NCBI RefSeq assembly: GCF_015350795.1
Contig: NZ_JADKSH010000003.1
Span: 248,001 to 312,000, forward strand
Direction of reading: 5' to 3'
Length of the DNA stretch: 64,000 nucleotides
Source: Microbacterium sp. VKM Ac-2870
GTDB taxonomy: Bacteria > Actinomycetota > Actinomycetes > Actinomycetales > Microbacteriaceae
In this document: positions 1 to 7,223 of the stretch, piece after piece
Layout: every line of letters begins with the position of its first letter
Numbering within the stretch: position 1 is the stretch's first letter
Program-made: the position numbers and the translations under genes
The notes under the pieces: model-generated
Seen by the model: the letters and a program-made list of their open reading frames with translations, nothing else
What the model was told of the DNA's origin: nothing
The model's database searches: none

Positions 1-1072
1 GCGTCCAGACGTCGCTGAGCTCGTCCATGACGAGCATGCCGTGACGATCGCAGGCGTCCAGCAGCGCGCGGGATGCCGGGTTGTGCGCGCTGCGGACGGC
101 GTTGAATCCGGCATCCTTCAGCAGACGCACCCGCCGGTCTTCGGCGTCGGGGTGCGTAATCGCCCCGAGCGCGCCGTTGTCGTGGTGAACGCACGCACCC
201 CGCAGATCGACGCCGACCCCGTTGATACGAAGACCGTGTCGCGGGTCGAGCTGCAGGCGACGGATGCCGAAGCGCACGCTGTCCTCATCGACGACAGGAT
301 CCGCCCCGCCGCCGTCCCCCTCGTCGGCGAGACTCACGCGCACGTCGTGAAGGGCCGGATCGTGCGGGCCCCACAACGCTGGCCGGTCAACGACCAGACG
401 GGCGCGCGCCACGGCATCCGCGCCCGGAAGCACCGTCACGGGTGCGTGGGTCTCAGCGACGACATCCCCGTCGGGACCGGCGATGACCCACCGCAGTCGG
501 AGCGTGCGCGTGTGCCGGGTGAGGTTCTCGACCCGGGTCGCGATCTCGACCACCGCACGTTCATCGTCGATGTCGGGGGTGGTGACCGTCGTGCCGTCCA
601 GCGCGAGGTGCACCGGGTGCGCCACGATGAGGTGCACGGGTCGGTAGATCCCCGCGCCCGTGTACCAGCGGCTGTCGCGGTGGGCGCGCGCCTCGACCGA
701 GATCGTGTTCGTCTCGCCGAACCGCAGGAACGGATCGGCGACGACGGTGAAGGCGGCATAGCCGTCTGCCTGATGCGCCGCGAAGTCGCCGTTGATCGTC
801 ACGACGGCGTCGCGATAGACGCCCTCGAACTCGATCATCACGCTCCGGTGGGCCCAGTCGACGGGCACCTCGAAGGAACGCGTGTACACGAAAACACCGC
901 CCGGGATGTAGCCGGAGTGGACCCCGCCGTCGTTGTCGGCAGAACGCGGCAGGTCTCTCAGCGCATCGTGCGGTAGCCGCACCGCAACCGGCGGCGCCAC
1001 GCCCTCACGGCTCTCGAATGCAGCCAGCTGAGGACCGACGCTCCAGCCGTCGTGGAACGCAACACGGATCAC
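1..1072 (-). CDS. Glycoside hydrolase family 2 protein, beta-galactosidase/beta-glucuronidase-like (partial)
   Basis: The reverse strand is open from a GTG at 1072 to the window edge, giving the first ~357 residues of a GH2 enzyme. The order seen is an N-terminal jelly-roll sugar-binding domain, an immunoglobulin-like domain, and the start of the TIM barrel with 'FNAVRSAHNPAS' and 'DRHGMLVMDE', which are characteristic of GH2. The two catalytic glutamates lie beyond the window edge. There is no signal peptide, so it is probably cytoplasmic. The start overlaps the stop of the upstream TetR gene as GTGA, so the two genes are translationally coupled. The substrate cannot be read from this part; galactose, glucuronic acid and mannose are all possible in GH2. 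A rhamnoside-degrading neighbourhood suggests a role in trimming an imported glycoside. Confidence 0.85.
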   Translation of the reverse strand, partial: MIRVAFHDGWSVGPQLAAFESREGVAPPVAVRLPHDALRDLPRSADNDGGVHSGYIPGGVFVYTRSFEVPVDWAHRSVMIEFEGVYRDAVVTINGDFAAHQADGYAAFTVVADPFLRFGETNTISVEARAHRDSRWYTGAGIYRPVHLIVAHPVHLALDGTTVTTPDIDDERAVVEIATRVENLTRHTRTLRLRWVIAGPDGDVVAETHAPVTVLPGADAVARARLVVDRPALWGPHDPALHDVRVSLADEGDGGGADPVVDEDSVRFGIRRLQLDPRHGLRINGVGVDLRGACVHHDNGALGAITHPDAEDRRVRLLKDAGFNAVRSAHNPASRALLDACDRHGMLVMDELSDVWT

Positions 1073-1749
1073 GGCGCCGGGTTCTGTTCGGCAGCCCGGG
1101 CGTCGAGCAGCTGCTCCAGCGCATCGAGGTCGTACCCCCGTACGAGGCCCCGGAAGAACTCGGCGAGCGCATCGGCCATATCGGTGGAGGTGGGATCGAG
1201 CAGCCACTGCACCTGCAGGCCGTCCATGAGCGCCGTCGTCGTGACGGCGGCGCGGTAGGGGTCCAGCCCACCGATCAGGCGCCCTTCGGCGGCGATCTTG
1301 CGGAACGCGGCCGTGATGCTGGTGCGCACGTAGTCGTAGCGTCGCAGGAAGTACCCGTGCGCGGGGTGGGAGGGCGAGGTCGCCTCCGCCGACAGCGTGC
1401 AGAACAACTCGATCACGCCCGGGATCGACGTGTTGTAGCGAGCGAGCTTCACCAACGCTCGCAGCGTCTCCACACCGTCGGCGTCATCGAAGTCCACGAT
1501 CTGGCGCGACTGCTCGTCGCGGTGGTCGAGCACCGCGAGCAACAGAGTGCTCTTGTTCTTGAAGTGATGCAGCAGACCCGCTTCACTCATGTCGACGCGC
1601 TGCGCGATCTCACGAAGTGACCCCGCACGGTAGCCCCCCTGCGCGAACACCTCCAGCGCCGCATCGAGGATCGCGCCGCGCGTGACCTCGCTCTTGGCGT
1701 ATTCGCCGCGCTGCGCGCGTCGTGGTGTCGTCTCGGCCATCGTGACCAT
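1069..1749 (-). CDS. TetR/AcrR family transcriptional regulator
   Basis: A 226-residue one-component repressor. The N-terminal helix-turn-helix covers about residues 25-70 ('SLREIAQRVDMSEAGLLHHF'), and a helical ligand-binding domain follows. It is a clear paralogue of the TetR gene at 25982-26614: both have the 'YAK' N-terminus, a '(L/M)HHF' recognition-helix end, a central 'SAEAT' and a late tryptophan-leucine segment. The two genes bracket the glycosidase locus. It is divergent from the binding-protein gene at 1929 and overlaps the GH2 start by 4 bases, so it probably represses its own operon and the facing one. A second in-frame ATG at 1740 is a possible start; AAGG four bases upstream favours 1749. 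The inducer is unknown, probably a glycoside or its aglycone. Confidence 0.88.
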   Translation of the reverse strand: MVTMAETTPRRAQRGEYAKSEVTRGAILDAALEVFAQGGYRAGSLREIAQRVDMSEAGLLHHFKNKSTLLLAVLDHRDEQSRQIVDFDDADGVETLRALVKLARYNTSIPGVIELFCTLSAEATSPSHPAHGYFLRRYDYVRTSITAAFRKIAAEGRLIGGLDPYRAAVTTTALMDGLQVQWLLDPTSTDMADALAEFFRGLVRGYDLDALEQLLDARAAEQNPAP

Positions 1750-1793
1750 CGTGCCTTATCCCGTCCCCGCGAATCGGTGCCGTCGACCCCAGT

Positions 1794-1853
1794 GTGCACG
1801 GTTCGATAACAAAAACCTAGCGACCACTAGATATTTATCTCTAAAACCTAGTG
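1794..1853. promoter_or_regulatory. Divergent control region with repeated CTAG-containing sites
   Basis: This short AT-rich patch lies between the TetR gene and the transporter operon. AAAACCTAG occurs twice in direct orientation (1812-1820 and 1843-1851), 31 bases apart, about three helical turns. CACTAG (1825-1830) and CTAGTG (1848-1853) form an inverted pair. GTGCACGGTT at 1794-1803 is identical to a 10-mer in front of the paralogous TetR at 25942-25951. These are candidate operators; no clear -35/-10 pair could be fixed. Confidence 0.45.
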
Positions 1854-1928
1854 CTCCTTCGGATTTGCTGCTAGCGTCCCCCGACAGGGCGATCCGCAGG
1901 GGTATCGCCACCCGAGAAGGGACCAAGG

Positions 1929-3461
1929 ATGTTCCGTTGGAAGGCCACAGCAGCCCTCGCGGTCGTCGCAGCACTCGCACTCACCGGCTGCGCCGGTGGA
2001 GCGGAGTCCGGCGGCAGCGGGTCGGGCGGAGCGCGGGCAGACCGCCTCACGCTGATCTCGATCGCCGCCCCCACGAGCTACGACATCGGCGCCGGCGCCG
2101 AATGGGGAAATCGCAGCGAGTACTTCGAGGCGGTGTTCGACACCCTCCTCCGCCAGGACTCCAAGGGCGAACTCCAGCCCAATCTCGCCACCGAATGGTC
2201 GTACAACGACGACAAGACGGTGCTCACCCTGAAACTCCGTGACGACGCGAAGTTCAGCGACGGCACCGCGGTCGACGCGAAGGCCGTCGTCGCCAGCCTC
2301 GAGCGCTTCCGCGACGGCACGTCGCCGCAGGCGGGGACGATGAAGGGCAACCAGTACGCCGCCACCGACGACCACACGATCACGATCACTCTGACCGCGC
2401 CGAACCCGGCGCTGCTCAACTCGCTGTCGCTCGCGCAGGGCCTCGTCGCTGCACCGTCGTCGTTCTCCGACGCGGATGTCGCCACGCGCCCCGTCGGCTC
2501 CGGCCCGTACATCCTGGACACCTCGGCATCCGTCACCGGCACCACCTACGTCTACAAGGCGAACCCGGACTACTGGAACAAGGATGCCGTCAAGTACGAC
2601 AACCTCACCGTCAACGTGATCGACGACAACACGGCCATCCTCAACGCGATCAAGGCGGGCGAGGCGAACGGCGCGAAAGTGGCCGACAACACGACCATCA
2701 GCGAGGTCGAGGGCTCCGGCTGGACGATCGAATCGAACGAGCTCGACTTCCAGGGACTTCTCCTGCTCGACCGCGCGGGCACGATGGACCCGGCGCTCGG
2801 CAACGTCAAGGTCCGCCAGGCGATCAACATGGCCTTCGACCGGGAGGCGCTGCTGAAGTCGCTGCAGAGCGGCTACGGCACCGTCACCGAGCAGGTCTTC
2901 CCGAAGTCATCGGTCGCCTACGACGCCGCCCTCGACACGACGTACGCGTACGACCCGGCCGGCGCCAAGAAGCTCCTCGCCGACGCCGGCTATCCGAGCG
3001 GACTGACGATCAGCATGCCGTCGGTGCCCGCATTCCAGACCTCGTTCGACCTGATCAAGCAGCAGCTCCAGGACATCGGTGTCACCGTGCAGTACACCGA
3101 GAGCGGCACGAACAACTTCATCTCGGACATGCTCGCGCCGAAGTACCCGGCGACCTGGATGGCACTGCAGCAGGACCCCGACTGGCAGCTGATCAACTTC
3201 ATGGTCGGTCCGAACGCCACGTTCAACCCGTTCAAGGCTCAGGACCCGAAGGTCGACGCATTCATCAAGACGATCCAGTTCGGCAGCACCGACGAGGCCA
3301 ACCAGGCCCTGAAGGACCTGAACAAGTACCTGGTCGATCAGGCCTGGTTCGCGCCGTTCTTCCGTGTGCAGGGCTCGTTCGCCACCGACGCCAACACGAC
3401 GGTCGACTTCTGGCCGACCAACGCCTACCCGTCGATCTTCAGCTTCTCGCCGAAGAACTGA
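1929..3461 (+). CDS. ABC transporter substrate-binding lipoprotein, family 5 (peptide/oligosaccharide type)
   Basis: A 510-residue extracytoplasmic solute receptor. The N-terminus is a lipoprotein signal: a short basic start, a hydrophobic stretch, and the lipobox 'LTGC' ending near residue 21, so it is anchored to the outer face of the membrane. The body has the family-5 (SBP_bac_5) pattern, including 'LATEWSYNDDKTVLTLKLRD' and 'DGTAVDAKAVVASLERF' in the first 130 residues. Family-5 receptors bind oligopeptides, nickel or oligosaccharides. Because the same operon carries only glycoside-processing enzymes, a glycoside or oligosaccharide is the likely ligand; this is inference. The start has AAGGGA six bases upstream. 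It is followed by a long hairpin and then the permease genes. Confidence 0.9.
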   Translation: MFRWKATAALAVVAALALTGCAGGAESGGSGSGGARADRLTLISIAAPTSYDIGAGAEWGNRSEYFEAVFDTLLRQDSKGELQPNLATEWSYNDDKTVLTLKLRDDAKFSDGTAVDAKAVVASLERFRDGTSPQAGTMKGNQYAATDDHTITITLTAPNPALLNSLSLAQGLVAAPSSFSDADVATRPVGSGPYILDTSASVTGTTYVYKANPDYWNKDAVKYDNLTVNVIDDNTAILNAIKAGEANGAKVADNTTISEVEGSGWTIESNELDFQGLLLLDRAGTMDPALGNVKVRQAINMAFDREALLKSLQSGYGTVTEQVFPKSSVAYDAALDTTYAYDPAGAKKLLADAGYPSGLTISMPSVPAFQTSFDLIKQQLQDIGVTVQYTESGTNNFISDMLAPKYPATWMALQQDPDWQLINFMVGPNATFNPFKAQDPKVDAFIKTIQFGSTDEANQALKDLNKYLVDQAWFAPFFRVQGSFATDANTTVDFWPTNAYPSIFSFSPKN

Positions 3462-3467
3462 CCCGCT

Positions 3468-3505
3468 GCGCTGCCCGCCTGCGCAACGGCGCAGGCGGGC
3501 AGCGC
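3468..3505 (+). terminator. 17-bp perfect hairpin between binding protein and permease
   Basis: 3468-3484 pairs without mismatch with 3489-3505 around the tetraloop AACG, starting 7 bases after the binding-protein stop. No T-run follows, so it is not a textbook intrinsic terminator. In this position a hairpin usually lowers downstream transcription or protects the upstream mRNA, so that binding protein exceeds permease. Confidence 0.7.
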
Positions 3506-3525
3506 CGCTCGAACCGGAGAGAGCC

Positions 3526-4467
3526 ATGCTCACCTTCATCCTCAGGCGGATCGCCTCGGGCGTCGTCCTCGTCGCCGTCATCTCCTTCCTCGCCTACGTC
3601 CTGCTCTACGCGGCTGGCGGCGACATCGCCCGCCGCATCCTGGGCGAGACCGCGACCGCCGAGACGGTCGCCAAGAAGACCGAGGAACTGGGCCTCAACC
3701 GCCCGCTGCTCGTCCAGTACTGGGACTGGCTGACCTCTGCCCTCACCGGCAACCTCGGGCGCAGCTGGTTCAGCGGCGAGCTCGTGAGCGTCAGCGTCTC
3801 GGGCCGCGTGGGCGTCACGCTCTCGATCGTCATCGGTGCCACGCTCGTCTCGGCCATCCTGTCGATCGTGCTCGGGGTCCTCGCGGCCCGCCGCGGAGGC
3901 TGGATCGACGCCGTCGTCCAGTTCCTCTCCCTCATCGGCTTCGCCATCCCCGGCTTCCTCATCGCGCTCGGCCTGGTGCTCGTGTTCGCGATCGAGCTGC
4001 ATTGGTTCAAGGCGACCGGCTTCGTCCCGCTGACGACGTCCTTCGGCGGCTGGCTCACCTCGGTGACCCTGCCGATCGTCGCCCTCTCCCTCGGCGCGAT
4101 CGCGACCGTCGCCCAGCAGGTGCGCGGCTCGGTCATCGACGCCATGTCGCGCGACTACGTGCGCACACTCCGTTCGCGCGGACTGTCGACGAACTCCGTC
4201 GTGTACAAACACGTGCTGCGCAACGCCGGCGGTCCCGCCCTCGCCGTGCTCGCCGTGCAGTTCATCGGTCTGCTCGGTGGCGCCGTGATCGTCGAGCAGG
4301 TCTTCGCGATCCCCGGCATGGGCCAACTGACGGTCAAGGCAACGACGCAGGGCGACATCCCCGCAGTGATGGGACTGGTGATCGTGTTCGCGATCATCGT
4401 CGTCATCGTCAACCTCCTGATCGATCTCGCTCAGGCCGCTCTCAACCCGAAGGTGCGTCTGTCATGA
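3526..4467 (+). CDS. ABC transporter permease, DppB/OppB type
   Basis: A 313-residue inner-membrane permease of the binding-protein-dependent family. It starts with the typical 'MLTFILRRIASGVVLV' first helix and has about six membrane segments. The cytoplasmic EAA-like loop is seen at 'SRDYVRTLRSRGLSTNSVVY', and the C-terminal 'GMGQLTVKAT' segment is typical of the DppB/OppB side. The ATG at 3526 is chosen because GGAGAGA precedes it and the upstream extension is arginine-rich and not permease-like. Its stop overlaps the next start as ATGA. It pairs with the permease domain of the following fusion protein to form the channel. Confidence 0.92.
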   Translation: MLTFILRRIASGVVLVAVISFLAYVLLYAAGGDIARRILGETATAETVAKKTEELGLNRPLLVQYWDWLTSALTGNLGRSWFSGELVSVSVSGRVGVTLSIVIGATLVSAILSIVLGVLAARRGGWIDAVVQFLSLIGFAIPGFLIALGLVLVFAIELHWFKATGFVPLTTSFGGWLTSVTLPIVALSLGAIATVAQQVRGSVIDAMSRDYVRTLRSRGLSTNSVVYKHVLRNAGGPALAVLAVQFIGLLGGAVIVEQVFAIPGMGQLTVKATTQGDIPAVMGLVIVFAIIVVIVNLLIDLAQAALNPKVRLS

Positions 4468-6332
4468 CCGCTGTCGACGTTCCCCCGACCGTTCCCATCG
4501 CCCCGGTGCGCGTCTCGCTGATGCGCCGCCTGGTGCGCCGCCCTCTCGGCCTCATCTCTCTGGCCTTCCTCGCGCTGGTGGTTCTCATCGCGATCATCGG
4601 ACCGTTCATCGCCCCGCAGAATGCGAACTACGCCGACATCCGCGCGGTGCTGGCTCCCCCCGGCGCCGGCCATCTGCTCGGAACCGACAGCGCCGGCCGC
4701 GACGTGTTCTCACGCCTGCTGCTGTCGACGCAGACCAGCATCGCGGCGGCGCTGGTCGCCCTTCTCACCGCTGTGGTTCTCGGCGTCGTGTCCGGTCTCA
4801 TCGCCGGGTACTACCAGGGCTGGTTCAACACCGTCGCGACATGGGTGACCGAACTCAATATGGCCCTGCCTGCGATGGTCGTGCTGCTCGCCGCGCGCGC
4901 CGCCCTCGGGCCGTCTGTCTGGCTGTCGATGTTCATCTTCGGCGTGCTCCTCTCCCCCGCCTACTTCCGCCTGGTCTTCGCGTCGGTCACCGCCGTGCGT
5001 GCCGAGCTCTACGTGGATGCCGCGCGCGTCTCTGGCCTGAGCGACACCCGCATCATCGGCCGACATGTGCTGTCGGTCGTGCGTGCGCCGATCATCATCC
5101 AGTCGGCGATCATCGCGGGCATCGCCATCGCGATCCAGTCCGGACTGGAGTTTCTGGGCCTCGGCGACTCGTCCGTACCGACGTGGGGCGCGATGCTCAA
5201 CGACGGGTTCAAGAGCATCTTCAAGCAGCCCCTCCTCATGCTCTGGCCCTCGCTCGCCATCGCGCTGACGTGTATCGCCCTGACGCTGCTGGCCAACGTC
5301 ATGCGCGACGAGCTGGAGCGCACCGTGACGGTCCGCCGCAAGCGCCGCCGCGCGGTGACCACAGCGACCGGGTCGATCGCGGCCGTGACCACCTCCATCC
5401 GCACCGGCGGCGGCGACCTCGTCGACCCCGACGAGCCGCCGATCATCGAGAACGTCGAGGTCATCGTCCATCCCGAAGACGCACGCAGCAAGGCGAGCGA
5501 AACGGTGCTGCACGTGCGTGACCTGCGCGTCGGCTACGACCAGCCCGACCGCTCGCACATCGAGGTGGTGCACGGCGTCTCACTCGACATCCGTCGCGGC
5601 GAGGTGCACGGACTCATCGGCGAATCCGGCTCCGGCAAGACGCAGACGGCGTTCGCCGTGCTCGGCCTGCTGCCCCGCGGCGGCACCGTCACCGGCGGCT
5701 CGATCCTCTATGAGGGCACCGAACTGGCCGACGCATCGGAGCGCGTCTACTCCGGCATCCGCGGCAAGCGCATCGGCTACATCCCCCAAGAGCCGATGAG
5801 CAACCTCGACCCCTCGTTCACGATCGGCAGCCAGCTGGTCGAGCCCCTGCGCAAGAACCTCGGGCTCTCCACAGCGGCGGCGCGGCGCCGGGCACTCGAT
5901 CTGCTCGCGCGTGTCGGCATCCCGCAGCCCGAGCGCACCTTCGACGCGTATCCGTTCGAGGTATCCGGCGGTATGGCCCAGCGTGTGCTCATCGCCGGCG
6001 CTGTCTCCACCGATCCCGATCTCATCATCGCCGACGAGCCCACGACGGCTCTGGACGTCACCGTCCAGGCGGAGGTTCTCGACCTGCTGCGCGACCTGCA
6101 GGCGGAGCGCAATATGGCGATGCTGCTCGTCACGCACAACTTCGGGGTCGTCGCCGACCTCTGCGACCGCGTCACCGTCATGCAGAACGGTCGCTTCGTG
6201 GAGCAGGGTCCGGTGCGGGCGATCTTCACGAACGCGCAGCACCCCTACACGAAGACGTTGCTGGACGCGATCCTCGACGAGGGCCCGGCCCGCGGCCCCC
6301 TCACCCCTGTCACGAACGGAGCCGGAGCATGA
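4464..6332 (+). CDS. Fused ABC permease (DppC type) and ATP-binding protein (DppD type)
   Basis: A 622-residue fusion. Residues ~1-285 are a DppC-type permease: the first helix follows 'MRRLVRRPLGLI', a 'GTDSAGRDVFSRLL' motif comes next, and the EAA loop is near 'YVDAARVSGLSDTRIIGRHV'. A charged linker of ~60 residues follows ('KRRRAV', then an acidic stretch). Residues ~345-615 are an ATPase with Walker A 'GESGSGKT', Q-loop 'IPQEPMSNLDP', signature 'VSGGMAQR' and Walker B 'LIIADEPTTALD'. The C-terminal 'QHPYTKTLLDAI' is the oligopeptide-ATPase tail. Elsewhere these are usually two genes; the frame is open throughout with no stop or shift. It overlaps both neighbours by ATGA, so the four-gene transporter is one translational unit. 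Confidence 0.92.
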   Translation: MTAVDVPPTVPIAPVRVSLMRRLVRRPLGLISLAFLALVVLIAIIGPFIAPQNANYADIRAVLAPPGAGHLLGTDSAGRDVFSRLLLSTQTSIAAALVALLTAVVLGVVSGLIAGYYQGWFNTVATWVTELNMALPAMVVLLAARAALGPSVWLSMFIFGVLLSPAYFRLVFASVTAVRAELYVDAARVSGLSDTRIIGRHVLSVVRAPIIIQSAIIAGIAIAIQSGLEFLGLGDSSVPTWGAMLNDGFKSIFKQPLLMLWPSLAIALTCIALTLLANVMRDELERTVTVRRKRRRAVTTATGSIAAVTTSIRTGGGDLVDPDEPPIIENVEVIVHPEDARSKASETVLHVRDLRVGYDQPDRSHIEVVHGVSLDIRRGEVHGLIGESGSGKTQTAFAVLGLLPRGGTVTGGSILYEGTELADASERVYSGIRGKRIGYIPQEPMSNLDPSFTIGSQLVEPLRKNLGLSTAAARRRALDLLARVGIPQPERTFDAYPFEVSGGMAQRVLIAGAVSTDPDLIIADEPTTALDVTVQAEVLDLLRDLQAERNMAMLLVTHNFGVVADLCDRVTVMQNGRFVEQGPVRAIFTNAQHPYTKTLLDAILDEGPARGPLTPVTNGAGA

Positions 6333-7180
6333 GCGCGCCGCTGCTGGAGGTCACCGACCTCGTCGTCGAATATCCCGGCAAGGGCTTTCGTGCCGAGCCG
6401 TTCCGTGCACTGAAGGGCGTCTCGCTGGACATCAAGCCCGGCGAGACGGTGGGCCTGGTCGGCGAGTCGGGTTCGGGCAAGACCACGCTCGGGCGCGCCG
6501 CCTTGGGCCTCGCACCGGTCACCGAGGGTACGATCCGCTTCGACGGCAAGGACATCTCCCACCTCGGCCGCCGCGAGCGGCGAGCGCTCAGCTCGCAGAT
6601 CCAGGTCGTGTTCCAAGACCCGTATTCGTCTCTGAATCCGTCGATGACGGTCGAGCAGATCCTCACCGAGCCGCTCACCGTCGCCGGCCTCGGTTCGGCC
6701 GAGGCCAAGGCGCGGGTGCGGGAACTGCTCGATCAGGTGGGTCTGCCGGCCGACGCCCGCAGCCGTCTGCCGCGCGAGTTCTCCGGTGGCCAGCGCCAGC
6801 GGGTCGCCATCGCCCGAGCGCTCGCGCTCAGCCCCCGCCTCATCGTCTGCGACGAACCGGTCTCGGCCCTCGACCTGTCGACCCAGGCGCGCGTGCTCGA
6901 CCTGTTCATCGAGATCCAGCAGAACACGGGCGTCGCCTACCTCTTCGTCACGCACGACCTCGCGGTGGTGCGCCACGTCAGCCACCGCGTGGCCGTCATG
7001 TACCGCGGCGAGATCGTCGAGTCGGGCGATGGTGACCAGGTGACCTCGCGCCCGCAGCATCCCTACACCCAGCGCCTGTTCATGGCGGCTCCCGTGCCCG
7101 ATCCCGACAGGCAGGAGGAGCGCCGCGCCGCGCGCCGAGCGGTGCTCGACGCGGAGCCCGCCTCCTCGCACGCCGCCTGA
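6329..7180 (+). CDS. ABC transporter ATP-binding protein, DppF/OppF type
   Basis: A 283-residue cytoplasmic ATPase, the second energising subunit of the family-5 importer. It has Walker A 'GESGSGKTT', Q-loop 'VFQDPYSSLNPSMTV', signature 'FSGGQRQR', Walker B 'LIVCDEPVSALD' and the switch histidine in 'FVTHDL'. 'HPYTQRLFMAAPVPDP' near the C-terminus is typical of the OppF/DppF tail. It would form a heterodimer with the ATPase half of the preceding fusion. The ATG overlaps that gene's stop (ATGA). A 43-base gap with AAAGGA separates it from the GH3 gene. Confidence 0.93.
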   Translation: MSAPLLEVTDLVVEYPGKGFRAEPFRALKGVSLDIKPGETVGLVGESGSGKTTLGRAALGLAPVTEGTIRFDGKDISHLGRRERRALSSQIQVVFQDPYSSLNPSMTVEQILTEPLTVAGLGSAEAKARVRELLDQVGLPADARSRLPREFSGGQRQRVAIARALALSPRLIVCDEPVSALDLSTQARVLDLFIEIQQNTGVAYLFVTHDLAVVRHVSHRVAVMYRGEIVESGDGDQVTSRPQHPYTQRLFMAAPVPDPDRQEERRAARRAVLDAEPASSHAA

Positions 7181-7223
7181 TCATTCCCCCCTCGGGCCTG
7201 CGCCCACCCTCGAAAGGAACCCC

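Noticed and set aside
4002..4463. Upstream extension of the permease-ATPase frame
   Set aside because: It lies within the first permease gene and has no membrane character; ATG 4464 gives the normal permease start.
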